64,000 nt of DNA from Balanoglossus misakiensis (taxonomy: Eukaryota > Hemichordata): assembly GCA_040954595.2 (NCBI GenBank), contig CM082590.2, positions 1,798,001 to 1,862,000 of the forward strand. The letters run 5' to 3'. Position numbers and translations under genes: made by a program. This document shows positions 20,246 to 30,898 of the stretch, in pieces (positions within the stretch are counted from its first letter, which is position 1; each line of letters opens with the position of its first letter). The notes beneath the pieces are model-generated. The model worked only from the letters and a program-made list of their open reading frames with translations. It had not been told where the DNA came from and did no database searches.

Positions 20246-20329
20246 CACCTCTGTAGCCAGACTGGCCATACGTATGAACTGATGATGTCCCTGTTATAGG
20301 CATATGTCTTGTGAAACATATAAACCACT

Positions 20330-21030
20330 TTGGTGTGTTTTGTGTTTGGTGAACAGCGTGACAAGCATGTTAGAATCAAACTATTACATGCATGTTAAGA
20401 AATATAGTCTGTTATATGGAAGTGACCATAGTTGCCATACTATTAAAATCACATTTTTAATATCAATATTCACATGTCATTGCTTTCTACGTTTCTTGAA
20501 TTTCCTATCATTTTATGTTAACAAAAACAAGAGCCTTCCGTGACAACTTTCGAAAATATTTCATGTAATCAGCCATTTATGTGTGTGTGAATAATGACCC
20601 CATGAGGCTGTAGAATCATGTGTAGTGCTGAAGGGGAAGCCATTCCTCCATAGCTTTCATATTGCATAAGATGCTAAGTTGGTATTTTCCACATATTGCT
20701 TTTTTGTACTGAGAGTTCTGTATGTTATGCAGTCCTTTAGAAGAGCTTTTGACAAACATTTCATTGTACTTTCAAGACTGCTACAGTATTTAGATATTAT
20801 ATGCAGTATTAGGAAGAAATATCTTTGATATTTTTATTCTAACAATTTTCCCATCATGATAAACAAGTAGACAGGAATGTCATGTCAGGATTTTTGCATA
20901 CATAAAATAAATATTCTGACAAAATAAGTGCTTTTGTCTGTCTCTTTGATTTCAGGTGAGGATCAGTATTTGTTGTTGCTTTTTCCAGCGTAGATTCCAA
21001 TCAGAAGACAATTGTGATGAACAGTATGTT
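20330..21030. other. No gene seen
   Basis: AT-rich with no recognisable coding or repeat content, apart from the approach to the dispersed repeat at 21035. Confidence 0.35.
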
Positions 21031-21034
21031 CTTT

Positions 21035-21112
21035 TTGATTGGGACCTTATAAGATTGGTTGCATCTGTATGGATGTATGGGTGTATGTCCGTCCACATCA
21101 AAAACTTGAAAA
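21035..21112 (-). repeat. Interspersed repeat with CATAC/CATCC core, copy 2
   Basis: On the minus strand it reads CAAGTTTTTGATGTGGACGG, ACATACACCCATACATCC, AGATGCAACCAATC and AAGGTCCCAATC. This is the same module order as the copy at 9990-10125, but with a much shorter microsatellite. Confidence 0.6.
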
Positions 21113-21239
21113 CCGCTACGCGTACAACCTCGATATTTGTTGTGTAGATGCATACCAGGCTGTAGATGGGAGTTTGTTCAAACAAAGTTGTCATTGCCCA
21201 AAATATGTAAATTATCAGGGAAAAACCTAAATTTGGTCA

Positions 21240-21890
21240 AAACTCAGAAAATCAACAACCACTGGTCATAATGATTCTGTATGTTTTGAGCTAATACTGT
21301 GAATTTTCCATTTTTTATGCATATTTTGTCTTTTTCCACATATTTGGTAATAAAACCTACTTTCTGGAATTAATCAGCCCACCGCTTTGAAATTTAGTAT
21401 GGAGCTTCATATAGGTGATCTGAGATACTAAAGTTTTGTTTAAATTGCTGCAAAATTTGCATAATTATAATTTTGGAGCAATTTTTACATTTTTGATCAT
21501 TTTTTTCCTGTAAAACCGCTCGTAAGATCGCTTTGGAAATTTGCATGCATGTTCAAATCAACGTGAAGAATTCAATAGTATATTTATGTGGTGATTTTAG
21601 CCATTTTTGTTCAAAATTCATTCTCAGAACCCTCTACTCCATTGCTTTCAAATTTGATTTAAAGGTTCCTTCCTGAGTTGTCATGATAATTTACAAAACC
21701 AATGATGAAAGTGTCAATCTTTTGTGTGGGCAATATCTTGTATTTTGGGGGCATATTTTCCAATTTTGAAAAATTATATTTCCCAGAAAGTGTAAGGCTG
21801 ATTACTTTAAAATTTAAGTTAATAGGATTGGCTTATTTAGAATTATAATGGAATCAAATTATAGGTAATTCAAAACTTTTATATTTTGTA
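21240..21890. repeat. Degenerate AT-rich tandem repeat, left block
   Basis: A motif of the form (A)CCGCTxxxxAGATYGCTTTG followed by (A)AATTTG recurs near 21374, 21512, 21632 and 21793, with spacing about 120-160 bp. It is accompanied by TTTTTGxTCATTTTT runs. Copies are strongly diverged. The same motif returns at 25970-26260. Confidence 0.45.
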
Positions 21891-21899
21891 GGATATTTT

Positions 21900-24392
21900 G
21901 TTTTATCATACATGCAACGCCCGTATTTGGCACTTTCTATTGTTCTCGCCCCGAAGATATTTTACGGTATTACACTGAGTGCAATATATCTTCACTCCGC
22001 GTCTCGAACTATTTTTGAGAACGCAAGGCACGACAGTTATAATAATGTTTTCAAAGTTGGCTGTTTTGCCATGTTGAATGTATCATTTTTACTTATTCGA
22101 AATTCTCAATGCAAAATAATTGTTAACATGATATTTTGAAAGAGAACGTAGACAATTTTATTTCGAATGCGGATGTGCCCATCGTAGTGAAAGCTGCCAA
22201 CCCCCGGCCCTTAAAATGATACTACGGCCCACACGTCATACGTCACAACATGGCTACTGCCGTGATCCCAGGGCGCCCGTTCAAATTTGAAATTGTTTTT
22301 CTCGGCGCATTTTCGCAAATCGTACTGTTTTATAGGTAGGCATGTATGATAAAGGGGTTATTACACGAATTTTGGTCGATAACGCGACGCATTCTCGTGA
22401 TGTCCGTATTTTGACGAGTTGCAAAGCAACGAGTCAAAATACGGACCCCTAAATATACAACAAAACATTTTATCTCCGCGACCAGCTGTTCAATTTGGTG
22501 CATGGACAGTGTTGGACTCTTGATCAGTCTATGTTTAGAAAATTTGATCAAATTCATGATGACTTGAATTGAATTGAATCAATGTTTATTCGCTGCAGGA
22601 ACACTTTATTGACTACAAACTTTTGTTTTGTTGTTTGTTGGATGGGTAAAATTTAAGACCTCTCGACCAACGCAGAGTGAAGTTTAATACTTTTGAAGTT
22701 GTCAAAATCGACTAAACAGAGCGAGAAAAACGGCAATTTGCGCTGTCGGCACATTTCTTCTCCTGCCTCGAATTATCGACACCAGCCCCCTCCCCCCAAA
22801 AATATCAATTATGGTTCATCAAATAACTAGACTGCATCGTCCATGAAATCAAACTCGACGACAAAAAAACTTCGCCGATTCCGAGGTAAACGCATCCCGA
22901 CAGGATAAGAACTCCGCTATGTGACGTCATCTGATTTCTCTGTAAAAATTGGTTGGTCGTTACTTCGGGAACGGCACTTAATCTTCTCGGTTGGGCCTTT
23001 AATTTCCATGACCCCGGTCGATTCGGCCAAGACGCAAACCGATTCTTCACTTTGCAGTTCAGTAAAGTTGGCGAACGGGATAGTCTGTTAATGGTGAATG
23101 CAGGCCTGTACGCAGTGCTAGCGAACGGGACAAATTGACATAATAAAAGCGAGTGTTGTCAGATTAGTGGGACTGTCATATCATGAACACAATACGGGAG
23201 GCGTGATAAGGGCATTATAAAGAGCGAGCGTGAAACTGACATGGAAACGATCGACAGTACGGTACAGCACAGTGGCTGTGGGTAGAGCGAGCATGTTGCT
23301 GTGCCGAACACATTTACCATGTTTGTTAAATACAACACACACCGACTTGACCTGCGGCCGCAGCTGCAGCTTCCTAACGCGCCCTAATCCTAGTAGTTTA
23401 CGATCTCGTGGATCGCGGTTGGACTAATAAAATGACCCAGAAAGAGAACCACATTAGGAAGTATTATAGGTCTGTTTCCTCAAAGTCCAATAAGTGCAAA
23501 ACCTAACGCACATCAAAATGTTGCCCAGACAACGGAAGTTAGCAGTTTGCTTGCTCGGTTTGAAATGCGCGGCTGTGGTAGAAAATTACCCCCTGTTCTT
23601 TGGGACGTGAGCCACCCCCCTGAGACAATGGTGCACTCACACTCGAGAACATAGGTTTGCTATTTGCATATACAAATGGAATATTCCTTCGAATGCGAGC
23701 ATGTTCCAGTGCGTTCTAAAATAATAAAATATGCAGCTATAGCATGTATGCATATTCATTAGTGTGTCGTAATGCTAACTTTGGTCTGTGATTGGGTAAC
23801 AAGTCCCACTCTCCATAACAACAGGTGATCATTGACCCGTTTCCGGTGTGCGACGTCGGGTTTCAATCACTTTCCTTCTTACTGCCGCGGGATCAAGACG
23901 TCTTTTCGGTAGGCTCATAATCCAGTCATTGCTTTTAGTACCATAGCCTATATAGCTACGTTACCGTCGCTCGATTGTTTTGTCTGGTATTAGGTGATTT
24001 GCAGCTATCCGTTCAACACCTTGTAGTTGAACAGAAGTAGGTCTTATTCCAGAAAAAAAATCCGAGCTACGGGCGTGCAGCTAGCCATGCCTCTCGGCCA
24101 TTCTGTGTATGGCTTCGCTGCTGACCCTGAGGTCATAATCGAGAAAGTCTAGTCATATTCATAGGGCTATACTCTGTGAGAATTTTATTGCTAGGCCTCT
24201 TGCCTAAGCGCACGTAGAGCCAGTGTTTGCATTTTTTTAATTTTACGGTTTAAACGTGGTTGGTGTATTTTCGCTTTTCTGTTTGTTTTTTCGTAACATT
24301 TTACTGTTTACATGTTGTTGGCGTATTTTCGCTTTTCTGGTGTGATTTCCACCTCACTGTTGGCATACTTAAACAATTATCGAGTTATGTAT
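21900..24392. other. CpG-richer block without recognisable gene
   Basis: Compared with both flanks this stretch has many more CG dinucleotides, for example around 22140-22330, 22820-23420 (GCGGCCGCAGCTGCAGC near 23354) and 23840-24130. Frames are short and have no motif. Near 22565-22605 the sequence TTGAATTGAATTGAATCAAT followed by GTTTATTCGCTGCAGG looks like a LINE 3' tail read on the opposite strand. A CpG-island promoter is possible, but no exon could be tied to it. Confidence 0.35.
22402..22446. repeat. Hairpin, 14-bp perfect outer stem
   Basis: GTCCGTATTTTGAC at 22402-22415 pairs perfectly with GTCAAAATACGGAC at 22433-22446. The stem continues after a short mismatch with GTTGC/GCAAC around an AAA loop. 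Confidence 0.8.
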
Positions 24393-25668
24393 GGGTGTCT
24401 CAAAACACATTGTGCGACAAGAAAGTGCTAGTCGCACTTTGAGGGAAATGCTATCTGCGACCACTAGCACTTTGATTCTGCGACCACTAGCACTTTGATT
24501 CTGCGACCACTAGCACTTGCATTCTGCGACCACTAGCACTTTGATTCTGCGACCACAAGCACTTGCATTCTGCTACAAGATTTTTTATTGGTTGTGTAAC
24601 TTATGTGCGCAATTAATACCCCATTGACAGTAACGAGGTGTGAACGATTCGACAAGGCAACGTCAATGCCCGATGCTTTCCCGGCCGATCCCAAGTTCGT
24701 CACGTTGATAATTGCGGCAGTCATTGATCGAGTTAACAAAGCAAATGCCCCGGCCGTTGCGTCGCCTTTCCGTACTGTTTGTACAAACATGCAACCACAA
24801 CTGTACATGAAAAAACTAGCTGCGTATTGCTCTCAGACTAAAACATCAATGCAATGAGAAAACGTTGATAAAACATTATTTATATAGACAGAATAAAGGA
24901 AAAAGTTTATTAACGTAAGTACTGTACTCGATCGTATCGGCATCTTGAAGTCCTATTTTTAACACGCAAAGGTCACGGGTTCATGTGGGCGCGCACAACA
25001 CTTAACTGCACTCATGCTACAGAAATACACACAGTCGTTTTTCAACATAAAAATATTACCTTTATTTAGACATAAAACCGCTAAAGGCAAGTATACCGAT
25101 CACGGAAGCAAGTAGTCAGATTCATCGAGCGATTCATCTGATGAGTGCAGCGCGACCTTGACCATATTCTACGATGTCAAAGGTCAGGTCATTCAAAAAT
25201 GGCGATTGTGTTGTCATCGCATCGCAAATGCGCATTTCGCGCTCGTTTAATAGCTAGTTTTACTCAGCTACAAAAATCGACAAACCAGAGTTCTTATTAA
25301 AGTCGGTGTAAAATCAGACTTGGATATGATCTAGTAGAAATGAAAGGTCAGTATTTAACCAAACGGAAATTACGTGGATCGTGTATTTTGTACATGACAC
25401 GAGTACAACATATCAAGTTATCATCTTGAAAGAAAGTTGAATGTCGCGATACTTTCAAAACCCCTCGATCGATACGACTGTGCTTTTTGAAACTGGTTTT
25501 TATTCAAGCTTGTTGGTCGCAAATGATCACAGCGCACAATGCAAGTACCAGTGGTCGCAGAATCAAAGTGCTAGTGGTCGCAGAATCAAAGTGCTAGTGG
25601 TCGCAGATAGCATTTCCCTCAAAGTGCGACTAGCACTTTCTTGTCGCACAATGTGTTTTGAGACACCC
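24393..25668. mobile_element. 1276-bp TIR element, 119-bp identical inverted repeats, GTAT duplication
   Basis: The left terminus GGGTGTCTCAAAACACATTG (24393 onward) and the right terminus, on the minus strand from 25668, are identical for 119 bp. The element is flanked by GTAT at 24389-24392 and 25669-25672. The left arm ends in five copies of a 23-bp unit, CTGCGACCACTAGCACTTTG plus ATT; the right arm has two to three. Opposing frames inside (24603-24857 plus, 24533-24808 minus) show no transposase motif, so it appears non-autonomous. The superfamily is undetermined; 4-bp duplications occur in several DNA transposon groups. Confidence 0.88.
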
Positions 25669-25689
25669 GTATATACCTGAATTATCCTA

Positions 25690-26320
25690 ATTTTTATTGG
25701 GCAAACCGATAAAACCAGAACCAACACAAGTAAAGAAAATTGTAATCTGTTTGGTGATAACCCTTTTAGCTTTGAGAGATAACCGATTTGATGTTTTAGT
25801 AAAACCAAATTTTTGACCAGGGTGACAAGCATTTTTTTCTCCAAGAGTCGTGTTGCTTTGAAGCATACATTTGGATATATGGTCCCATTTGATGAAAACC
25901 TGGTTGATGAAAAATGTGCATATTTATAATTTTGTAGAGTTTTTTGTCTTTTTTGGTCAATTTTTTTTTATCTAAAACTGCTTGTCAGATTGCTTTCAAA
26001 TTTTGCAGGGTTGTTCCTTGGGAATAATTGAGTGAGATGTTTTAGAAAAATACTTGAAATTTGCATATTTGCGTTTTGTGTGTGATAGTTTTGGAATTTT
26101 TCATTAACAATTATTTTCTTTCAAACTGATTGTCAGATTGCCTTGAGCTTTGGTAGGCATGTTCCCTGAAGCGATTGACGTAAGATATTGTACAATTTTG
26201 GTGAAAATACTGATTTTTCTGAAACTGCATATGGGATTGCTTTGAAATTTGATAGGATTATTGCAATGGGTAACCCAAGTTTTGTCTGATTGTGTTGATT
26301 TCCCTATACTGAGACTCGCC
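25690..26320. repeat. Degenerate AT-rich tandem repeat, right block
   Basis: The motif AAACTGCTTGTCAGATTGCT plus TTCAAATTTTG and relatives recur near 25972, 26123 and 26218, matching the left block at 21240-21890. The two blocks bracket the CpG-richer 3.8-kb segment. Confidence 0.45.
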
Positions 26321-26329
26321 AAGTACACT

Positions 26330-27000
26330 ATATGTTTATATTACTAGAGAGTTCAGAATCCAATATGGCCGCCATACGAACTGGGACATACTGTGTAATC
26401 TGATTATTTTCTAAACTTGTCATATTTTAATTTCTCGATCTCACAAATAAAAATGAAATGCCAAAAACTGAGTAACTTTCGTTTCTTCCCGCTTGGTGTC
26501 CATTAAAGTCTTTTTCCTCCCACTGGGAAAGTGGCTAGAGACAATATGTGCATAATGGCAGCATTATATGGCACTGAATAAATGGCAGGGGTGTTTACAT
26601 CTCCTAATTTGTTTTCACTTAAACCATTATAAATATCTAACAGTATATGATCATATTGTGTATGCAACTCGGAGATGCGTTTCACTTCAGGGTTGGAAGT
26701 TTGTTTAGTCAAGTCTGGGAAGTGACATGTCTTCAAAGTGACTGATGTTATCTGCTTAGAGCTGAATGCCCATGGGTGTTCTTTCCTAGAAATTCATTTT
26801 CTTTGCATTTCATAGACCTGTGTATAATTATAATTTCAGTTATATATTCTAATTTGCGTTTAGGTAGAGTATGCATGGAATTAAAATAATTATTCTGTAA
26901 TTACCCAACAAAAATGTTTGTCTTACAATTGTCCAGCAAGTGGATATTTTGATTGTTAATTTGCACAGGCAACATTATGGAAGTAGCATAAAGAGTATTC
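26330..27000. other. No gene seen
   Basis: Apart from the motif TCCAATATGGCCGCCAT at 26359-26375, this stretch is AT-rich without recognisable content. The 77-codon minus frame at 26503-26736 has no known motif. Confidence 0.35.
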
Positions 27001-27267
27001 GATAATATAGCAGACCTTCTAGCCAGAAAGAAGAGCTTAGAAGATTTATCAGCTCATAATATTCCTTTAACCAATGAACTTTATATGAACTTGCACACCT
27101 GCCTTTAAGATACAGGGATTAATGTTCAGGAAACCTTACCAGCTCTAGTACATTTATTTCAGCCAGAAATTGAATTACCAGATAAAAAAATCAGTAATGT
27201 TACAAAGATACAGTCAGAAAATAAATGGAGAAAGCCAGCAAGGAAGGCAGAAAAGTGGAATACATGA
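27001..27267 (+). pseudogene. Short coding-like remnant with one internal stop
   Basis: One frame reads DNIADLLARKKSLEDLSAHN and IPLTNELYMNLHTCL. After a TAA it continues DTGINVQETLPALVHLFQPE and ends KPARKAEKWNT before TGA at 27265-27267. The composition (Leu/Lys/Glu/Asn helices) is protein-like and unlike the surrounding AT-rich DNA. An AG acceptor (TTAATTTGCACAG) lies just upstream at about 26958-26970. The family is not recognised; it may be a host exon with a degenerate stop or part of a mobile element. Confidence 0.3.
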
Positions 27268-28150
27268 AAGACACAGTTTGCTTAAACTACATGTGTATGC
27301 AGTAAAAACTGTATGGTGCAAGGACGTTCATTTTTATGATTTATAGCCAGCCAGTCTTTCCATGCATATCATACCAAAATTAATATGAAAATCGTGTAAA
27401 TGTTAATAGACTACAAGGATAGTACAAATACATGTAGAAATTACACTATCCAACTTTCTCCACTTTTGATATCTGCTCAACACAGGCAAGCAAAAGGGCC
27501 GATCTGAGAGTTTGACTTGAATGATGGCAATTTTTGCTGTCCAGAAGTAACTGTATAAAATATTTTTTGGTAGTAGTATTATTGCTCAAAATTCACAAGA
27601 ATTTAAATGTTTCCGCTCACTACAGTGATTGAACTGATTTTCAGCAAATTGCAGTGTATAAACAAATATTGCCATCTAATGAAATATCAATCCAATATGG
27701 CCGCCCATTTGCAATGGTAAAATGCTAGGTTTTTCCTTTTTTGAGCGCCTGGGAATTTAAATTATAATCCAGATATCGAAAACTTAAGTCACTATCTGTA
27801 TCTGCACATATATTGTAATATATTCTGAAAATGTCGTTACAATTAGATCAACTATGATTGAGACACGGAACATCAAACATTGCAAAATTTCATATTTCGC
27901 ATGGTGCCATGCAAAATATAGAGATATTTTCTTTACAAGTTTAGATGATCTCCTGTAAAACTGAAAGAAGTATTCTTCTGTGAATCGTGCATAATTTTTT
28001 GAAAAATGTTGAAGATACTTGAGAATATCAGTATTTTTTGATGCTTTTGTACCTTGAAAACTGGTGAACCGATTTTGATAATTTTCTTTATTATAACCTA
28101 CAAAGACCTATAAACATTTTTTATCAGTAAAATAAACAGCCTTATATAAT
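27268..28150. other. No gene seen
   Basis: AT-rich; carries TCCAATATGGCCGCCC at 27691-27706 and no coding frames of note. Confidence 0.35.
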
Positions 28151-28570
28151 TTTACTGGTCCAGCTGTTACAGAGACCACCGGCTATTTTATTATAAACTG
28201 GTGGTAGGTCAGTGAATGCCTCTGTCTGATTGGACTAATTAGCTTGTCATACTCGCATGTATTTTACAGACAGTTTTTGGACAAAAATCAGTTGTGGTCC
28301 AGCTGTTACAGAGACCTCTGGCTATTTATTATAAACTGGTGGTAGGTCAGTAAATGCCTCTGTCTGATTGGACTAATTAGCTTGTCATACTCGCATGTAT
28401 TTTACAGACAGTTTTTGGACAAAAATCAGTTGTGGTCCAGCTGTTACAGAGACCTCCGGCTATTTTATTATAAACTGGTGGTAGGTCAGTGAATGCCTCT
28501 GTCTGATTGGACTAATTAGCTTGTCATACTCGCATGTATTTTACAGACAGTTTTTGGACAAAAATCTGTT
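28150..28570. repeat. Three-copy tandem repeat, 138-139 bp
   Basis: Copies of CAGCTGTTACAGAGACC start at 28161, 28300 and 28438. Each runs through GGTGGTAGGTCAGTGAATGC and CTGATTGGACTAATTAGC to CAGACAGTTTTTGGACAAAA. The copies are nearly identical; the middle one lacks one T in the TATTTTATT segment. This points to very recent duplication. Confidence 0.9.
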
Positions 28571-28762
28571 TTTTTAGTGCTGCTTGTAAGATTGCAGTGA
28601 CACATAACACTTGATTGGGCATAGTGAATTTTTTTATGTTTCCATATTATTTGAATATTTTTGCCATATATGCTTGCCAATGTCGCCCGTGATTTTAATT
28701 CTGGCGAATACCTAAAATCTGTGTAATCCCCAAATGGCACAACAGTATCCTATACGCTATGT

Positions 28763-30890
28763 TTTTAGAAGTGAATTATACCTGGATATGCATCTTGTTA
28801 AAATGCACAACAGTCACGATTTTGTTCACACGAGTTTGATTGCTGCCAGGACATAACCCAAATATTTTGATAATTTTGGCAATGACCTTTGAACTACTAT
28901 CCCATGCCTTGGCATGTACAGCAGATACAGCGTTCAAATTTGGAGGACTGGAACACCTAATGAAGTACATGTATTAACTTTAACACAATAATTATGTACA
29001 TAAGCTATTTAAAGTTACCCAATAGATCTTAGAAGTCTGGTTTTTGCTGGACACTGATCAGTTTGATATCAAAATTTGTTGGCCCAACTTTGCGTGAACT
29101 CTGGCTTACTTACCATTTCTCAGCATCCATAACAAATACAGCCTTTGCTTTCTGTTGGAACCATGCTAACCACTTTGGTCACTCCAATGCTGCTTATAGT
29201 TGGGTCTTCTTCATGGCGGCCATATTGGATTTTTGGATAACCTTTAAAAGTTGACATTTTTTCAAAAATTACAAGGCCAATCAAGTTCTAATTTACTGTC
29301 CGTTCCAATTTTTTTCAATAATATTGTTAGTGGTCATGCGAATTTGGATTCATTATGGATTTTTGAAAAATCTCATGAAAAATTTCCAAAGTCTTTTTTT
29401 TAATCAAGCTTTCAACATCGTCGCAAACCACGGCCCTTTCACGGCAGCGCTCTGCTCCCCGCAAAAAGGCCGTGGTATAATACGCCCATGTATTCAGTAT
29501 TTGGTCTAGGCGCTTTCATAGTACATCCAACAACCAATCAGATTGCTTGTTACATCCCATTCACCCATCTCATTACATCTCATTCTAAACAACATGTTGG
29601 CTTCCAGTGGCAGTGCTTTGAGTCTGACTGAGAGCGAAGAACGTGCAGTTTGATTGGCCAGATTATAATGATGTCATCTCATGAATATGCATTACCAATA
29701 TGTTCAAATACCAGCGCGGTACTCCATTTTAACCAGAGTACGTGATTTCGATAGTGAAACGAAAGAAATCCGTAGTCTGGTGGGGCGAGAATGGCTTTCA
29801 AGTGAATTGTGATTGCTTTAACCTTATTCGAGCCAAATTGGATTTTCTGAACACCGATGAAAAACAAAGATTTCCTATTTCTAGCCTACTCATTGATAGC
29901 ACACAAATTAATTTTATTGATACGAGTCACCATATGACTAGAATACGTTACATTTTTGGCAACTTTCACATGTTCTTTGATCCAGTTGTTTTTCAGAATT
30001 TGATTAAACAATTTATAGGCCACTCTCACATGTCCTTTGATCCAGTAATTCTAGAACTTAATTTTATGTGGATATGCCTCTTGTTAAAAAGCACAACAGT
30101 CATGATTTTGTTCACATGAGTACTATTGCTGCCAGGACATAACCCAACTATTTTTATAATTTTTGGCAATGATCTACTTTCCCATAACTTGCCATGCACA
30201 GCAGATACAGCTTTCAAATTTAGGGGACTGGAACATCTAATGAAGTATTAATCTTTAACACAATACTTATGTACTTATCCTATTTAAAGTTAACCAATAG
30301 AGCTTAGAACTTTGGTTCTTGTTGAACACTGATCAGTTTGATATCAGATTTTGTTGGCACAATTTTGCGTGACCTCTGGCTTACTTACCATTTCTAGCCA
30401 TCCAAAACAGATACAGAGCTTGCTTTCTGTTGGAACCACGCTAACTGCTTTGGCACCTGTAATGCTGCATGTTCCTTTAATTGTCTTCTTCATGGTGGCC
30501 ATATTGAATTTTCTGATAACCTCTAAAAGTTGACATTTTTTTCTAAACTACAGGGCCAATCAAGTTCTAATTTACTGTCCCTTCCAATTTTTTTCAATAA
30601 TATTGTTAGTGGTCATGCGAATTTGGATTCATTATGGATTTTTGAAAAATCTCATGAAAAATTTCCAAAGTCTTTTTTTAATCAAGCTTTCAAGTGTATT
30701 GTGATTGCTTTAACCATATTCGAGCCAAATTGGATTTTCTGTACTCTGATTAAAAACGAAGATTTCCTATTTCTAGCCTACTCATTGAAAGCACACAAAT
30801 TCATTTTATTGATATGAGTCACCATATGAATAGAATATGTTACATTTTTTGGCAAATTTCACATGTCCTTTGATTCAGATTTGTTAGAAC
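28763..30890. repeat. Two copies of the ~830-bp unit at the left edge of the satellite domain
   Basis: Unit copies begin at about 28763 and 30048. Each opens with a 116-bp-satellite-like segment (GGATATGCMTCTTGTTAAAA ... AATATTTTGATAATTTTGGC). It then has GGAACACCTAATGAAGTA, CCAATAGAKCTTAGAA, GACACTGATCAGTTTGATATC and CTTTCTGTTGGAACCAYGCT, ending with a CACATGTCCTTTGATCCAG region. Without the 378-bp MITE the first copy is about 895 bp; the second is about 840 bp. The third repetition of the opening segment is the first monomer of the 116-bp array. Confidence 0.85.
29416..29793. mobile_element. 378-bp MITE with 8-bp target duplication (hAT-type)
   Basis: Comparison with the second ~830-bp unit shows an insertion exactly between two copies of GCTTTCAA (29408-29415 and 29794-29801). 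The empty site is present at about 30686. Ends are CATCGTCGCAAACCACGG on the left and, on the minus strand, CATTCTCGCCCCACCAGACT on the right: short, imperfect inverted repeats. A sub-terminal stem ACCACGGCC / GGCCGTGGT lies at 29428-29474. An 8-bp duplication is typical of hAT elements. There is no coding capacity. Confidence 0.82.
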
Positions 30891-30898
30891 TGAATTGT

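Noticed and set aside
20279-20317. CTGATGA ... GAAAC resembling a hammerhead ribozyme core
   Set aside because: The bases next to CTGATGA and GAAAC cannot form stem II and no matching stem I or III was found; only a 3-bp CCT/AGG pairing exists.
24533-24857. Opposing frames inside the 1.28-kb TIR element as a possible transposase
   Set aside because: Both are short, overlap antisense and lack any transposase motif.
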